Part shown: one piece after another, positions 14,335-27,967 of the stretch
Layout: every line of letters starts with the position of its first letter
Position numbering within the stretch: the stretch's first letter is position 1
DNA from: Osmia lignaria lignaria
Taxonomy: Eukaryota; Arthropoda; Insecta; Hymenoptera; Megachilidae
Direction: 5' to 3'
Length of the DNA: 64,000 nucleotides
Assembly (NCBI RefSeq): GCF_051020975.1
Contig: NW_027478159.1
Location: 15,454,501 to 15,518,500, forward strand
Program-made: the position numbers and the translations under genes
Notes under the pieces: generated by a model
Told to the model about the DNA's origin: nothing
Seen by the model: only the letters and a program-made list of their open reading frames with translations
Databases searched by the model: none

Positions 14335-15622
14335 CTACGCTTCTGATCAAAAAATATCATAGAACATAAATTGTGGGAAACATAATTCTCTACAAAAAAG
14401 GTCTCTCAACATTTTGCCATAGCTCGCTTCGTTTCCGAGATATTTGCAGATATATCTCAAGGGCAGGGTCCTGACGGACATATTTCGAGATATTTCTTCT
14501 TCTTGTTGTTCTTCTTCTGCACAGCTAAGCTGGAAGTGGCATTTGCAGCTCGCAATAGTGCAGAGATATCTCAAAGAAAGGGGCCACGGTGTTTCTGTAT
14601 CTCTATTATGTTGGTGCGGCTTCGGAACTTTTAAATATCTTGATATATCTCGAGAACTACGCATCTGATCAAAAAATATCATAGAACATGAAAAGTAGGA
14701 AACTTAATTCTCTACAGAAAAGGTCTCTTAACATTTTGCCGTAGCTCTGTTCGTTTCCGAGATATTTGCAGATATATCTCAAGGGAAGGGGCCTGACGGA
14801 CATATTTCGAGATATTTCTTCTTCTTGTTGTTCTTCTTCTGCACAGCTAAGCTGGAAGTGGCATTTGCAGCTCGCAATAGTGCAGAGTTATCTCAAAGAA
14901 AGGGGCCACGGTGTTTCTGTATCTCTATTATGTTGGTGCGGCTTCGGAACTTTTAAATATCTTGATATATCTCGAGAACTACGCATCTGATCAAAAAATA
15001 TCATAGAACATAAAAAGTAGGAAACTTAATTCTCTACAAAAAAGGTCGCTTAACATTTTGCCATAGCTCGCTTCGTTTCCGAGATATTTGCATATTTATC
15101 CCAAGGGAAGGGGCCTGACGGACATATTTCGAGATATTTCTTCTTCTTGTTGTTCTTCTTCTGCACAGCTAAGCTGGAAGTGGCATTTGCGGCTCGCACT
15201 AGTGCAGAGTTATCTCAAAGAAAGGGGCCACGGTGTTTCTGTATCTCTATTATGTTGGTGCGGCTTCGGAACTTTTAAATATCTCGATATATCTCGAAAA
15301 CTACGCTTCTGATCAAAAAATATCATAGAACATAAATTGTAGCAAACATAATTCTCTACAAAAAAGGTCTCTTAACATTTTGCCATAGCTCGCTTCGTTT
15401 CCGAGATATTTGCAGATATATCTCAAGGGAAGGGGCCTGACGGACATATTTCGAGATATTTCTTCTTCTTGTTGTTCTTCTTCTGCACAGCTAAGCTGGA
15501 AGTGGCATTTGCGGCTCGCACTAGTGCAGAGTTATCTCAAAGAAAGGGGCCACGGTGTTTCTGTATCTCTATTATGTTGGTGCGTCTTCGGAACTTTTAA
15601 ATATCTCGATATATCTCGAAAT
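14335..15622. repeat. 4-monomer HOR, copy 1 (1288 bp)
   Basis: This copy has four monomers in a fixed order, marked by GGGCAGGGTCC, the GTAGCTCTGTTCG flank, CATATTTATCCCAAGG and GTGCGTCTTCGG. The left limit is set where the two copies stop matching (A at 14334 against T at 15622). I found no difference from the next copy when comparing them by eye. Confidence 0.9.
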
Positions 15623-16910
15623 CTACGCTTCTGATCAAAAAATATCATAGAACATAAATTGTGGGAAACATAATTCTCTACAAAAAAGGTCTCTCAACAT
15701 TTTGCCATAGCTCGCTTCGTTTCCGAGATATTTGCAGATATATCTCAAGGGCAGGGTCCTGACGGACATATTTCGAGATATTTCTTCTTCTTGTTGTTCT
15801 TCTTCTGCACAGCTAAGCTGGAAGTGGCATTTGCAGCTCGCAATAGTGCAGAGATATCTCAAAGAAAGGGGCCACGGTGTTTCTGTATCTCTATTATGTT
15901 GGTGCGGCTTCGGAACTTTTAAATATCTTGATATATCTCGAGAACTACGCATCTGATCAAAAAATATCATAGAACATGAAAAGTAGGAAACTTAATTCTC
16001 TACAGAAAAGGTCTCTTAACATTTTGCCGTAGCTCTGTTCGTTTCCGAGATATTTGCAGATATATCTCAAGGGAAGGGGCCTGACGGACATATTTCGAGA
16101 TATTTCTTCTTCTTGTTGTTCTTCTTCTGCACAGCTAAGCTGGAAGTGGCATTTGCAGCTCGCAATAGTGCAGAGTTATCTCAAAGAAAGGGGCCACGGT
16201 GTTTCTGTATCTCTATTATGTTGGTGCGGCTTCGGAACTTTTAAATATCTTGATATATCTCGAGAACTACGCATCTGATCAAAAAATATCATAGAACATA
16301 AAAAGTAGGAAACTTAATTCTCTACAAAAAAGGTCGCTTAACATTTTGCCATAGCTCGCTTCGTTTCCGAGATATTTGCATATTTATCCCAAGGGAAGGG
16401 GCCTGACGGACATATTTCGAGATATTTCTTCTTCTTGTTGTTCTTCTTCTGCACAGCTAAGCTGGAAGTGGCATTTGCGGCTCGCACTAGTGCAGAGTTA
16501 TCTCAAAGAAAGGGGCCACGGTGTTTCTGTATCTCTATTATGTTGGTGCGGCTTCGGAACTTTTAAATATCTCGATATATCTCGAAAACTACGCTTCTGA
16601 TCAAAAAATATCATAGAACATAAATTGTAGCAAACATAATTCTCTACAAAAAAGGTCTCTTAACATTTTGCCATAGCTCGCTTCGTTTCCGAGATATTTG
16701 CAGATATATCTCAAGGGAAGGGGCCTGACGGACATATTTCGAGATATTTCTTCTTCTTGTTGTTCTTCTTCTGCACAGCTAAGCTGGAAGTGGCATTTGC
16801 GGCTCGCACTAGTGCAGAGTTATCTCAAAGAAAGGGGCCACGGTGTTTCTGTATCTCTATTATGTTGGTGCGTCTTCGGAACTTTTAAATATCTCGATAT
16901 ATCTCGAAAT
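15623..16910. repeat. 4-monomer HOR, copy 2 (1288 bp)
   Basis: This is a direct tandem duplicate of the preceding 1288 bp. Matching continues about 40 bases past the end, to the G/A difference at 15663 against 16951, which shows that the exchange took place in register inside a monomer. The shared rare flank AGCAAACATAATTC at 15341 and 16629 confirms the pairing. Confidence 0.9.
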
Positions 16911-19900
16911 CTACGCTTCTGATCAAAAAATATCATAGAACATAAATTGTAGGAAACATAATTCTCTACAAAAAACGTCTCTTAACATTTTGCCATAGCT
17001 CGTTTCGTTTCCGAGATATTTGCAGATTCAGCTCAAAGGAACTGGCCTGACGGACATATTTCGAGATATTTCTTCTTCTTGTTGTTCCTCCTCTGCACAG
17101 CTAAGCTGGAAGTGGCATTTGCAGCTCGCAATAGTGCAGAGTTATCTCAAAGAAAGGGGCCACGGTGTTTCTGTATCTCTATTATGTTGGTGCGGCTTCG
17201 GAACTTTTAAATATCTTGATATATCTCGAGAACTACGCATCTGATCAAAAAATATCATAGAACATAAAAAGTAGGAAACTTAATTCTCTACAAAAAAGGT
17301 CTCTTAACATTTTGCCATAGCTCGCTTCGTTTCCGAGATATTTGCAGATTTATCTCAAGGGAAGTGGCCTGACGGACATATTTCGAGATATTTCTTCTTC
17401 TTGTTGTTCTTCTTCTGCACAGCTAAGCTGGAAGTGGCATTTGCAGCTCGCAAGAGTGCAGAGTTATCCCAAAGAAAGGGGCCACGGTGTTTCTGTATCT
17501 CTATTATGTTGGTGCGGCTTCGGAACTTTTACATATCTCGATATATCTCGAAAACTACGCTTCTGATCAAAAAATATCATAGAACATAAATTGTAGGAAA
17601 CATAATTCTCTACAAAAAAGGTCTCTTAACATTTTGCCATAGCTCATTTCGTTTCCGAGATATTTGCAGATTTATCTCAAGGGAAGGGTCCTGATGGACA
17701 TATTTCGAGATATTTCTTCTTCTTGTTGTTCTTCTTCTGCACAGCTAAGCTCGAAGTGGCATTTGCAGCTCGCACTAGTGCAGAGTTATCTCAAAGAAAG
17801 AGGCCACGGTGTTTCTGTACCTCTATTATGTTGGTGCAGCTTCGGAACTTTTAAATATCTTGATATATCTCGAGAACTACGCATCTGATCAAAAAATATC
17901 ATCGAACATAAAAAGCAGGAAACTTAATTCTCTACAAAAAAGGTCTCTTAACATTTTGCCATAGCTCGCTTCGTTTCCGAGATATTTGCAGATTTATCTC
18001 AAGGGAAGTGGCCTGACGGACATATTTCGAGATATTTCTTCTTCTTGTTGTTCTTCTTCTGCACAGCTAAGCTGGAAGTGGCATTTGCAGCTCGCAAGAG
18101 TGCAGAGTTATCCCAAAGAAAGGGGCCACGGTGTTTCTGTATCTCTATTATGTTGGTGCGGCTTCGGAACTTTTACATATCTCGATATATCTCGAAAACT
18201 ACGCTTCTGATCAAAAAATATCATAGAACATAAATTGTAGGAAACATAACTCTCTACAAAAAAGGTCTCTTAACATTTTGCCATAGCTCGGTTCGTTTCC
18301 GAGATATTTGCAGATTTATCTCAAGGGAAGGGTCCTGATGGACATATTTCGAGATATTTCTTCTTCTTGTTGTTCTTTTTCTGCACAGCTAAACTGGAAG
18401 TGGCATTTCCAGCTCGCAATCGTGCAGAGTTATCTCAAAGAACGGGGCCACGGTGTTTCTGTATCTCTATTATGTTGGTGCGGCTTCGGAACTTTTAAAT
18501 ATCTTGATATATCTCGATAACTACGCCTCTGATCGAAAAATATCATAGAACGTAAAAAGTAGGAAACTTAATTCTCTACAAAAAAAGTCTCTTAACATTT
18601 TGCCATAGCACGCTTCGTTTCCGAGATATTTGCAGATTTATCTCAAGGGAAGGGGCCTGACGGACATATTTCGAGATATTTCTTCTTCTTGTTGTTCTTC
18701 TTCTGCACAGCTAAGCTGGAAGTGGCATTTGCGGCTCGCACTAGTGCAGAGTTATCTCAAAGAAAGGAGCCACGGTGTTTCTGTATCTCTATTATGTTGG
18801 TGCGGCTTCGGAACTTTTAAATATCTCGATATATCTCGAGAACTACGCATCTGATCAAAAAATATCATAGAACATAAAAAGTAGGAAACCTAATTTTCTA
18901 CAAAAAAGGTCTCTTAACATTTTGCCATAGCTCGCTTCGTTTCCGAGATATTTGGAGATTTATCTCAAGGGAAGGCGCCTGACGGACATATTTCGAGATA
19001 TTTCTTCTTCTTGTTGTTCTTCTTCTGCACAGCTAAGCTGGAAGTGGCATTTGCAGCTCGCAATAGTGCAGAGTTATCTCAAAGAAAGGGGCCACGGTGT
19101 TTCTGTATCTCTATTATGTTGGTGCGGCTTCGGAACTTTTAAATATCTTGATATATCTCGAGAACTACGCATCCGATCAAAAAATATCATAGAACATGAA
19201 AAGTAGGAAACTTAATTCTCTACAAAAAAGGTCTCTTAACATTTTGCCATAGCTCTCTTCGTTTCCGAGATATTTGCAGATATATCTCAAGGGAAGGGGC
19301 CTGACGGACATATTTCGAGATATTTCTTCTTCTTGTTGTTCTTCTTCTGCACAGCTAAGCTGGAAGTGGCATTTGCGGCTCGCACTAGTGCAGAGTTATC
19401 TCAAAGAAAGGGGCCACGGTGTTTCTGTATCTCTATTATGTTGGTGCGTCTTCGGAACTTTTAAATATCTCGATATATCTCGAAAACTACGCTTCTGATC
19501 AAAAAATATCATAGAACATAAATTGTAGGAAACATAATTCTCTACAAAAAACGTCTCTTAACATTTTGCCATAGCTCGTTTCGTTTCCGAGATATTTGCA
19601 GATTCAGCTCAAAGGAACTGGCCTGACGGACATATTTCGAGATATTTCTTCTTCTTGTTGTTCTTCCTCTGCACAGCTAAGCTGGAAGTGGCATTTGCAG
19701 CTCGCAATAGTGCAGAGTTATCTCAAAGAAAGGGGCCACGGTGTTTCTGTATCTCTATTATGTTGGTGCGGCTTCGGAACTTTTAAATATCTTGATATAT
19801 CTCGAGAACTACGCATCTGATCAAAAAATATCATAGAACATAAAAAGTAGGAAACTTAATTCTCTACAAAAAAGGTCTCTTAACATTTTGCCATAGCTCG

Positions 19901-20883
19901 CTTCGTTTCCGAGATATTTGCAGATTTATCTCAAGGGAAGTGGCCTGACGGACATATTTCGAGATATTTCTTCTTCTTGTTGTTCTTCTTCTGCACAGCT
20001 AAGCTGGAAGTGGCATTTGCAGCTCGCAAGAGTGCAGAGTTATCCCAAAGAAAGGGGCCACGGTGTTTCTGTATCTCTATTATGTTGGTGCGGCTTCGGA
20101 ACTTTTACATATCTCGATATATCTCGAAAACTACGCTTCTGATCAAAAAATATCATAGAACATAAATTGTAGGAAACATAATTCTCTACAAAAAAGGTCT
20201 CTTAACATTTTGCCATAGCTCATTTCGTTTCCGAGATATTTGCAGATTTATCTCAAGGGAAGGGTCCTGATGGACATATTTCGAGATATTTCTTCTTCTT
20301 GTTGTTCTTCTTCTGCACAGCTAAGCTCGAAGTGGCATTTGCAGCTCGCAATAGTGCAGAGTTATCTCAAAGAAAGAGGCCACGGTGTTTCTGTACCTCT
20401 ATTATGTTGGTGCAGCTTCGGAACTTTTAAATATCTTGATATATCTCGAGAACTACGCATCTGATCAAAAAATATCATCGAACATAAAAAGCAGGAAACT
20501 TAATTCTCTACAAAAAAGGTCTCTTAACATTTTGCCATAGCTCGCTTCGTTTCCGAGATATTTGCAGATTTATCTCAAGGGAAGTGGCCTGACGGACATA
20601 TTTCGAGATATTTCTTCTTCTTGTTGTTCTTCTTCTGCACAGCTAAGCTGGAAGTGGCATTTGCAGCTCGCAAGAGTGCAGAGTTATCCCAAAGAAAGGG
20701 GCCACGATGTTTCTGTATCTCTATTATGTTGGTGCGGCTTCGGAACTTTTACATATCTCGATATATCTCGAAAACTACGCTTCTGATCAAAAAATATCAT
20801 AGAACATAAATTGTAGGAAACATAACTCTCTACAAAAAAGGTCTCTTAACATTTTGCCATAGCTCGTTTCGTTTCCGAGATAT
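16698..20883. repeat. 8-monomer HOR (2576 bp), one full copy and a partial second
   Basis: The monomers from 16698, 17020, 17342, 17664 and 17986 recur at 19274, 19596, 19918, 20240 and 20562, all at 2576 bp. Markers are GTGCGTCTTCGG, CAGATTCAGCTCAAAGG, GGGAAGTGGCC with GTTATCCCAAAG, and GGGTCCTGATGG with AAGCTCGAAG. Inside the first copy a 2-monomer alternation is visible (17342 and 17664, then 17986 and 18308). The second copy departs from the pattern at 20884. Copies differ at several sites, for example CGCACTAG at about 17775 against CGCAATAG at about 20350. Confidence 0.87.
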
Positions 20884-23800
20884 TTGCAGATTCAGCTCAA
20901 AGGAACTGGCCTGACGGACATATTTCGAGATATTTCTTCTTCTTGTTGTTCTTCCTCTGCACAGCTAAGCTGGAAGTGGCATTTGCAGCTCGCAATAGTG
21001 CAGAGTTATCTCAAAGAAAGGGGCCACGGTGTTTCAGTATCTCTATTATGTTGGTGCGGCTTCGGAACTTTTAAATATCTTGATATATCTCGAGCACTAC
21101 GCATCTGATCAAAAAATATCATAGAACATAAAAAGTAGGAAACCTAATTTTCTACAAAAAAGGTCTCTTAACATTTTGCCATAGCTCGCTTCGTTTCCGA
21201 GATATTTGGAGATTTATCTCAAGGGAAGGCGCCTGACGGACATATTTCGAGATATTTCTTCTTCTTGTTGTTCTTCTTCTGCACAGCTAAGCTGGAAGTG
21301 GCATTTGCGGCTCGCACTAGTGCAGAGTTATCTCAAAGAAAGGGGCCACGGTGTTTCTGTATCCCTATTATGTTGGTGCGGCTTCGGAACTTTTAAATAT
21401 CTCGATATATCTCGAAAACTACGCTTCTGATCAAAAAATATCATAGAACATAAATTGTAGGAAACATAATTCTCTACCAAAAACGTCTCTTAACATTTTG
21501 CCATAGCTCGCTTCGTTTCCGAGATATTTGCAGATTCAGCTCAAAGGAACTGGCCTGACGGACATATTTCGAGATATTTCTTCTTCTTGTTGTTCTTCCT
21601 CTGCACAGCTAAGCTGGAAGTGGCATTTGCAGCTCGCAATAGTGCAGAGTTATCTCAAAGAAAGGGGCCACGGTGTTTCTGTATCTCTATTATGTTGGTG
21701 CGGCTTCGGAACTTTTAAATATCTTGATATATCTCGAGAACTACGCATCTGATCAAAAAATATCATAGAACATAAAAAGTAGGAAACTTAATTCTCTACA
21801 AAAAAGGTCTCTTAACATTTTGCAATAGCTCGCTTCGTTTCCGAGATATTTGCAGATTTATCTCAAGGGAAGGGGCCTGACGGACATATTTCGAGATATT
21901 TCTTCTTCTTGTTGTTCTTCTTCTGCACAGCTAAGCTGGAAGTGGCATTTGCGGCTCGCACTAGTGCAGAGTTATCTCAAAGAAAGGAGCCACGGTGTTT
22001 CTGTATCTCTATTATGTTGGCGCGGCTTCGGAACTTTTAAATATCTCGATATATCTCGAAAACTACGCTTCTGATCAAAAAATATCATAGAACATAAATT
22101 GTAGGAAGCATAATTCTCTACAAAAAAGGTCTCTTAACATTTTGCCATAGCTCGCTTCGTTTCCGAGATATTTGCAGATATATCTCAAGGGAAGGGGCCT
22201 GACGGACATATTTCGAGATATTTCTTCTTCTTGTTGTTCTTCTTCTGCACAGCTAAGCTGGAAGTGGCATTTGCAGCTCGCACTAGTGCAGAGTTATCTC
22301 AAAGAAAGGGGCCACGGTGTTTCTGTATCTCTATTATGTTGGTGCGGCTTCGGAACTTTTAAATATCTTGATATATCTCGAGAACTACGCAACTGATCAA
22401 AAAATATCATAGAACATAAAAAGTAGGAAACTTAATTCTCTACAAAAAAGGTCTCTGAACATTTTGCCATAGGTCGCTTCGTTTCCGAGATATTTGCAGA
22501 TTTATCTCAAGGGAAGGAGCCTAACGGAAATATTTCGAGATATTTCTTCTTCTTGTTGTTCTTCTTCTGCACAGCTAAGCTGGAAGTGGCATTTGCGGCT
22601 CGCACTAGTGCAGAGTTATCTCAAAGAAAGGGGCCACGGTGTTTCTGTATCCCTATTATGTTGGTGCGGCTTCGGAACTTTTAAATATCTCGATATATCT
22701 CGAAAACTACGCATCTGATCCAAAAATATCATAGAACATAAAAAGTAGGAAACTTAATTCTCTACAAAAAAGGTCTCTTAACATTTTGCCATAGCTCGCT
22801 TGGTTTCCGAGATATTTGCAGATTTATCTCAAGGGAAGGGGCCTGACGGACATATTTCGAGATATTTCTTCTTCTTGTTGTTCTTCTTCTGCACAGCTAA
22901 GCTGGAAGTGGCATTTGCGGCTCGCACTAGTGCAGAGTTATCTCAAAGAAAGGGGCCACGGTGTTTCTGTATCTCTATTATGTTGGTGCGGCTTCGGAAC
23001 TTTTAAATATCTCGATATATCTCGAAAACTACGCTTCTGATCAAAAAATATCATAGAACATAAATTGTAGGAAAGATAATTCTCTACAAAAAACGTCTCT
23101 TAACATTTTGCCATAGCTCGCTTCGTTTCCGAGATATTTGCAGATTCAGCTCAAAGGAACTGGCCTGACGGACATATTTCGAGATATTTCTTCTTCTTGT
23201 TGTTCTTCCTCTGCACAGCTAAGCTGGAAGTGGCATTTGCGGCTCGCACTAGTGCAGAGTTATCTCAAAGAAAGGGGCCACGGTGTTTCTGTATCCCTAT
23301 TATGTTGGTGCGGCTTCGGAACTTTTAAATATCTCGATATATCTCGAAAACTACGCTTCTGATCAAAAAATATCATAGAACATAAATTGTAGGAAACATA
23401 ATTCTCTACAAAAAACGTCTCTTAACATTTTGCCATAGCTCGCTTCGTTTCCGAGATATTTGCCGATTCAGCTCAAAGGAACTGGCCTGACGGACATATT
23501 TCGAGATATTTCTTCTTCTTGTTGTTCTTCCTCTGCACAGCTAAGCTGGAAGTGGCATTTGCGGCTCGCACTAGTGCAGAGTTATCTCAAAGAAAGGGGC
23601 CACGGTGTTTCTGTATCTCTATTATGTTGGTGCGGCTTCGGAACTTTTAAATATCTCGATATATCTCGAAAACTACGCTTCTGATCAAAAAATATCATAG
23701 AACATAAATTGTGGGAAACATACTTCTCTACAAAAAAGGTCTCTTAACATTTTGCCATAGCTCGCTTCGTTTCCGAGATATTTGCAGAATTATCTCAAGG

Positions 23801-25069
23801 GAAGGGGCCTGACGGACATATTTCGAGATATTTCTTCTTCTTGTTGTTCTTCTTCTGCACAGCTAAGCTGGAAGTGGCATTTACAGCTCGCAATAGTGCA
23901 GAGTTATCTCAAAGAAAGGGGCCACGGTGTTTCTGTATCTCTATTATGTTGGTGCGGCTTCGGAACTTTTAAATATCTTGATATATCTCGAGAACTACGC
24001 ATCTGATCAAAAAATATCATAGAACATAAAAAGTAGGAAACTTAATTCTCTACAAAAAAGGTCTCTGAACATTTTGCCATAGGTCGCTTCGTTTCCGAGA
24101 TATTTGCAGATTTATCTCAAGGGAAGGAGCCTAACGGAAATATTTCAAGATATTTCTTCTTCTTGTTGTTCTTCTTCTGCACAGCTAAGCTGGAAGTGGC
24201 ATTTGCGGCTCGCACTAGTGCAGAGTTATCTCAAAGAAAGGGGCCACGGTGTTTCTGTATCCCTATTATGTTGGTGCGGCTTCGGAACTTTTAAATATCT
24301 CGATATATCTCGAAAACTACGCATCTGATCAAAAAATGTCATAGAACATAAAAAGTAGGAAACTTAATTCTCTACAAAAAAGGTCTCTTAACATTTTGCC
24401 ATAGCTCGCTTCGTTTCCGAGATATTTGCAGATTTATCTCAAGGGAAGGGGCCTGACGGACATATTTCGAGATATTTCTTCTTCTTGTTGTTCTTCTTCT
24501 GCACAGCTAAGCTGGAAGTGGCATTTGCGGCTCGCAGTAGTGCAGAGTTATCTCAAAGAAAGGGGCCACGGTGTTTCTGTATCTCTATTATGTTGGTGCG
24601 GCTTCGGAACTTTTAAATATCTCGATATATCTCGAAAACTACGCTTCTGATCAAAAAATATCATAGAACATAAATTGTAGGAAAGATAATTCTCTACAAA
24701 AAAGGTCTGTTAACATTTTGCCATAGCTCGCTTCGTTTCCGAGATATTTGCAGATATATCTCAAGGGAAGGGGCCTGACGGACATATTTCGAGATATTTG
24801 TTCTTCTTGTTGTTCTTCTTCTGCACAGCTAAGCTGGAAGTGGCATTTACAGCTCGCAATAGTGCAGAGTTATCTCAAAGAAAGGGGCCACGGTGTTTCT
24901 GTATCTCTATTATGTTGGTGCGGCTTCGGAACTTTTAAATATCTCGATATATCTCGAAAACTACGCTTCTGATCAAAAAATATCATAGAACATAAATTGT
25001 AGGAAAGATAATTCTCTACAAAAAAGGTCTGTTAACATTTTGCCATAGCTCGCTTCGTTTCCGAGATAT
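20884..25069. repeat. Non-periodic satellite monomers related to 51.5-55.2 kb
   Basis: There is no short local HOR here, but the order of monomers from 21206 to about 24250 is repeated 30912 bp (96 monomers) to the right. Markers are TTTGGAGATTTATC with GGAAGGCGCC, AAAGGAGCCACGG with GTTGGCGCGG, ACGCAACTGATC, GGAGCCTAACGGAAAT, TTTGCCGATTCAG and CAGAATTATCTC. The monomer from 24748 has GAGATATTTGTTCTTC, shared with those from 25070 and 27968. Confidence 0.88.
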
Positions 25070-27967
25070 TTGCAGATATATCTCAAGGGAAGGGGCCTGA
25101 CGGACATATTTCGAGATATTTGTTCTTCTTGTTGTTCTTCTTCTGCACAGCTAAGCTGGAAGTGGCATTTACAGCTCGCAATAGTGCAGAGTTATCTCAA
25201 AGAAAGGGGCCACGGTGTTTCTGTATCTCTATTATGTTGGTGCGGCTTCGGAACTTTTAAATATCTTGATATATCTCGAGAACTACGCATCTGATCAAAA
25301 AATATCATAGAACATAAAAAGTAGGAAACTTAATTCTCTACAAAAAAGGTCTCTTAACATTTTGCCATAGCTCGCTTGGTTTCCGAGATATTTGCAGATT
25401 TATCTCAAGGGAAGGGGCCTGACGGACATATTTCGAGATATTTCTTCTTCTTGTTGTTCTTCTTCTGCACAGCTAAGCTGGAAGTGGCATTTGCGGCTCG
25501 CAGTAGTGCAGAGTTATCTCAAAGAAAGGGGCCACGGTGTTTCTGTATCTCTATTATGTTGGTGCGGCTTCGGAACTTTTAAATATCTCGATATATCTCG
25601 AAAACTACGCTTCTGATCAAAAAATATCATAGAACATAAATTGTAGGAAAGATAATTCTCTACAAAAAACGTCTCTTAACATTTTGCCATAGCTCGCTTC
25701 GTTTCCGAGATATTTGCAGATTCAGCTCAAAGGAACGGGCCTAACGGACATATTTCGAGATATTTCTTCTTCTTGTTGTCCTTCTTCTGCACAGCTAAAC
25801 TGGAAGTGGCATTTCCAGCTCGCAATAGTGCAGAGTTATCTCAAAGAGAGGGGCCACGGTGTTTCTGTATCTCTATTATGTTGGTGCGGCTTCGGAACTT
25901 TTAAATATCTTGATATATCTCGAGAACTACGCATCTGATCAAAAAATATCATAGAAGATAAAAAGTAGGAAACTTAATTCTCTACAAAAAAGGTCTCTTA
26001 ACATTTTGTCATAGCTCGCTTCGTTTCCGAGATATTTGCAGATATATCTCAAGGGAAGGGGCCCGACGGACATATTTCGGGATATTTCTTCTTCTTGTTG
26101 TTCTTCTTCTGCACAGCTAAACTGGAAGTGGCATTTCCAGCCCGCAATAGTGCAGAGTTATCTCAAAGAGAGGGGCCACGGTGTTTCTGGATCTCTATTA
26201 TGTTGGTGCGGCTTCGGAACTTTTAAATATCTTGATATATCTCGAGAACTACGCATCTGATCAAAAAATATCATAGAAGATAAAAAGTAGGAAACTTAAT
26301 TCTCTACAAAAAAGGTCTCTTAACATTTTGCCATAGCTCGCTTCGTTTCCGAGATATTTGCCGATTCAGCTCAAAGGAACTGGCCTGACGGACATATTTC
26401 GAGATATTTCTTCTTCTTGTTGTTCTTCCTCTGCACAGCTAAGCTGGAAGTGGCATTTGCAGCTCGCAATAGTGCAGAGTTATCTCAAAGAAAGGGGTCA
26501 CGGTGTTTCTGTATCCCTATTATGTTGGTGCGGCTTCTGAACTTTTAAATATCTCGATATATCTCGAAAACTACGCTTCTGACCAAAAAATATCATAGAA
26601 CGTAAATTGTAGGAAACATAATTCTCTACAAAAAACGTCTCTTAACATTTTGCCCTAGCTCGCTTCGTTTCCGAGATATTTGCAGATTCAGCTCAAAGGA
26701 ACTGGCCTGACGGACATATTTCGAGATATTTCTTCTTCTTGTTGTTCTTCCTCTGCACAGCTAAGCTGGAAGTGGCATTTGCGGCTCGCACTAGTGCAGA
26801 GTTATCTCAAAGAAAGGGGCCACGGTGTTTCTGTATCCCTATAATGTTGGTGCGGCTTCGGAACTTTTAAATATCTCGATATATCTCGAAAACTACGCTT
26901 CTGATCAAAAAATATCATAGAACATAAATTGTAGGAAACATAATTCTCTACAAAAAACGTCTCTTAACATTTTGCCATAGCTCGCTTCGTTTCCGAGATA
27001 TTTGCCGATTCAGCTCAAAGGAACTGGCCTGACGGACATATTTCGAGATATTTCTTCTTCTTGTTGTTCTTCCTCTGCACAGCTAAGCTGGAAGTGGCAT
27101 TTGCGGCTCGCACTAGTGCAGAGTTATCTCAAAGAAAGGGGCCACGGTGTTTCTGTATCTCTATTATGTTGGTGTGGCTTCGGAACTTTTAAATATCTCG
27201 ATATATCTCGAAAACTACGCTTCTGATCAAAAAATATCATAGAACATAAATTGTGGGAAACATACTTCTCTACAAAAAAGGTCTCTCAACATTTTGCCAT
27301 AGCTCGCTTGGTTTCCGAGATATTTGCAGATATATCTCAAGGGAAGGGGCCTGACGGACATATTTCGAGATATTTCTTCTTCTTGTTGTTCTTCTTCTGC
27401 ACAGCTAAGCTGGAAGTGGCATTTACAGCTCGCAATAGTGCAGAGTTATCTCAAAGAAAGGGGCGACGGTGTTTCTGTATCTCTATTATGTTGGTGCGGC
27501 TTCGGAACTTTTAAATATCTCGATATATCTCGAAAACTACGCTTCTGATCAAAAAATATCATAGAACATAAATTGTAGGAAACGTAATTCTCTACACAAA
27601 AGGTCTCTTAACATTTTGCCATAGCTAGCTTCGTTTCCGAGATATTTGCAGATATATCTCAAGGGAAGGGGCCTGACGGACATATTTCGAGATATTTCTT
27701 CTTCTTGTTGTTCTTCTTCTGCACAGCTAAGCTGGAAGTGGCATTTACAGCTCGCAATAGTGCAGAGTTATCTCAAAGAAAGGGGCCACGGTGTTTCTGT
27801 ATCTCTATTATGTTGGTGCGGCTTCGGAACTTTTAAATATCTTGATATATCTCGAGAACTACGCATCTGATCAAAAAATATCATAGAACATAAAAAGTAG
27901 GAAACTTAATTCTCTACAAAAAAGGTCTCTTAACATTTTGCCATAGCTCGCTTGGTTTCCGAGATAT
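25070..27967. repeat. 9-monomer HOR copy (2898 bp)
   Basis: The order of variants is GATATTTGTTCTTC (25070), CGCAGTAGTG (25392), TTGTCCTTC (25714), GGGCCCGACGG (26036), TTTGCCGATTCAG (26358), an intermediate unit (26680), TTTGCCGATTCAG again (27002), GGGGCGACGG (27324) and a common form (27646). The unit from 26680 has CCTATAATG, which puts a stop in the usual open frame. The next block repeats this order with one monomer fewer. Confidence 0.87.

Noticed and set aside
14347..15970. Minus-strand 111-codon frames at 14347-14682 and 15635-15970
   Set aside because: They cover the same satellite bases, occur twice only because of the exact 1288-bp duplication, and are closed in other monomers.
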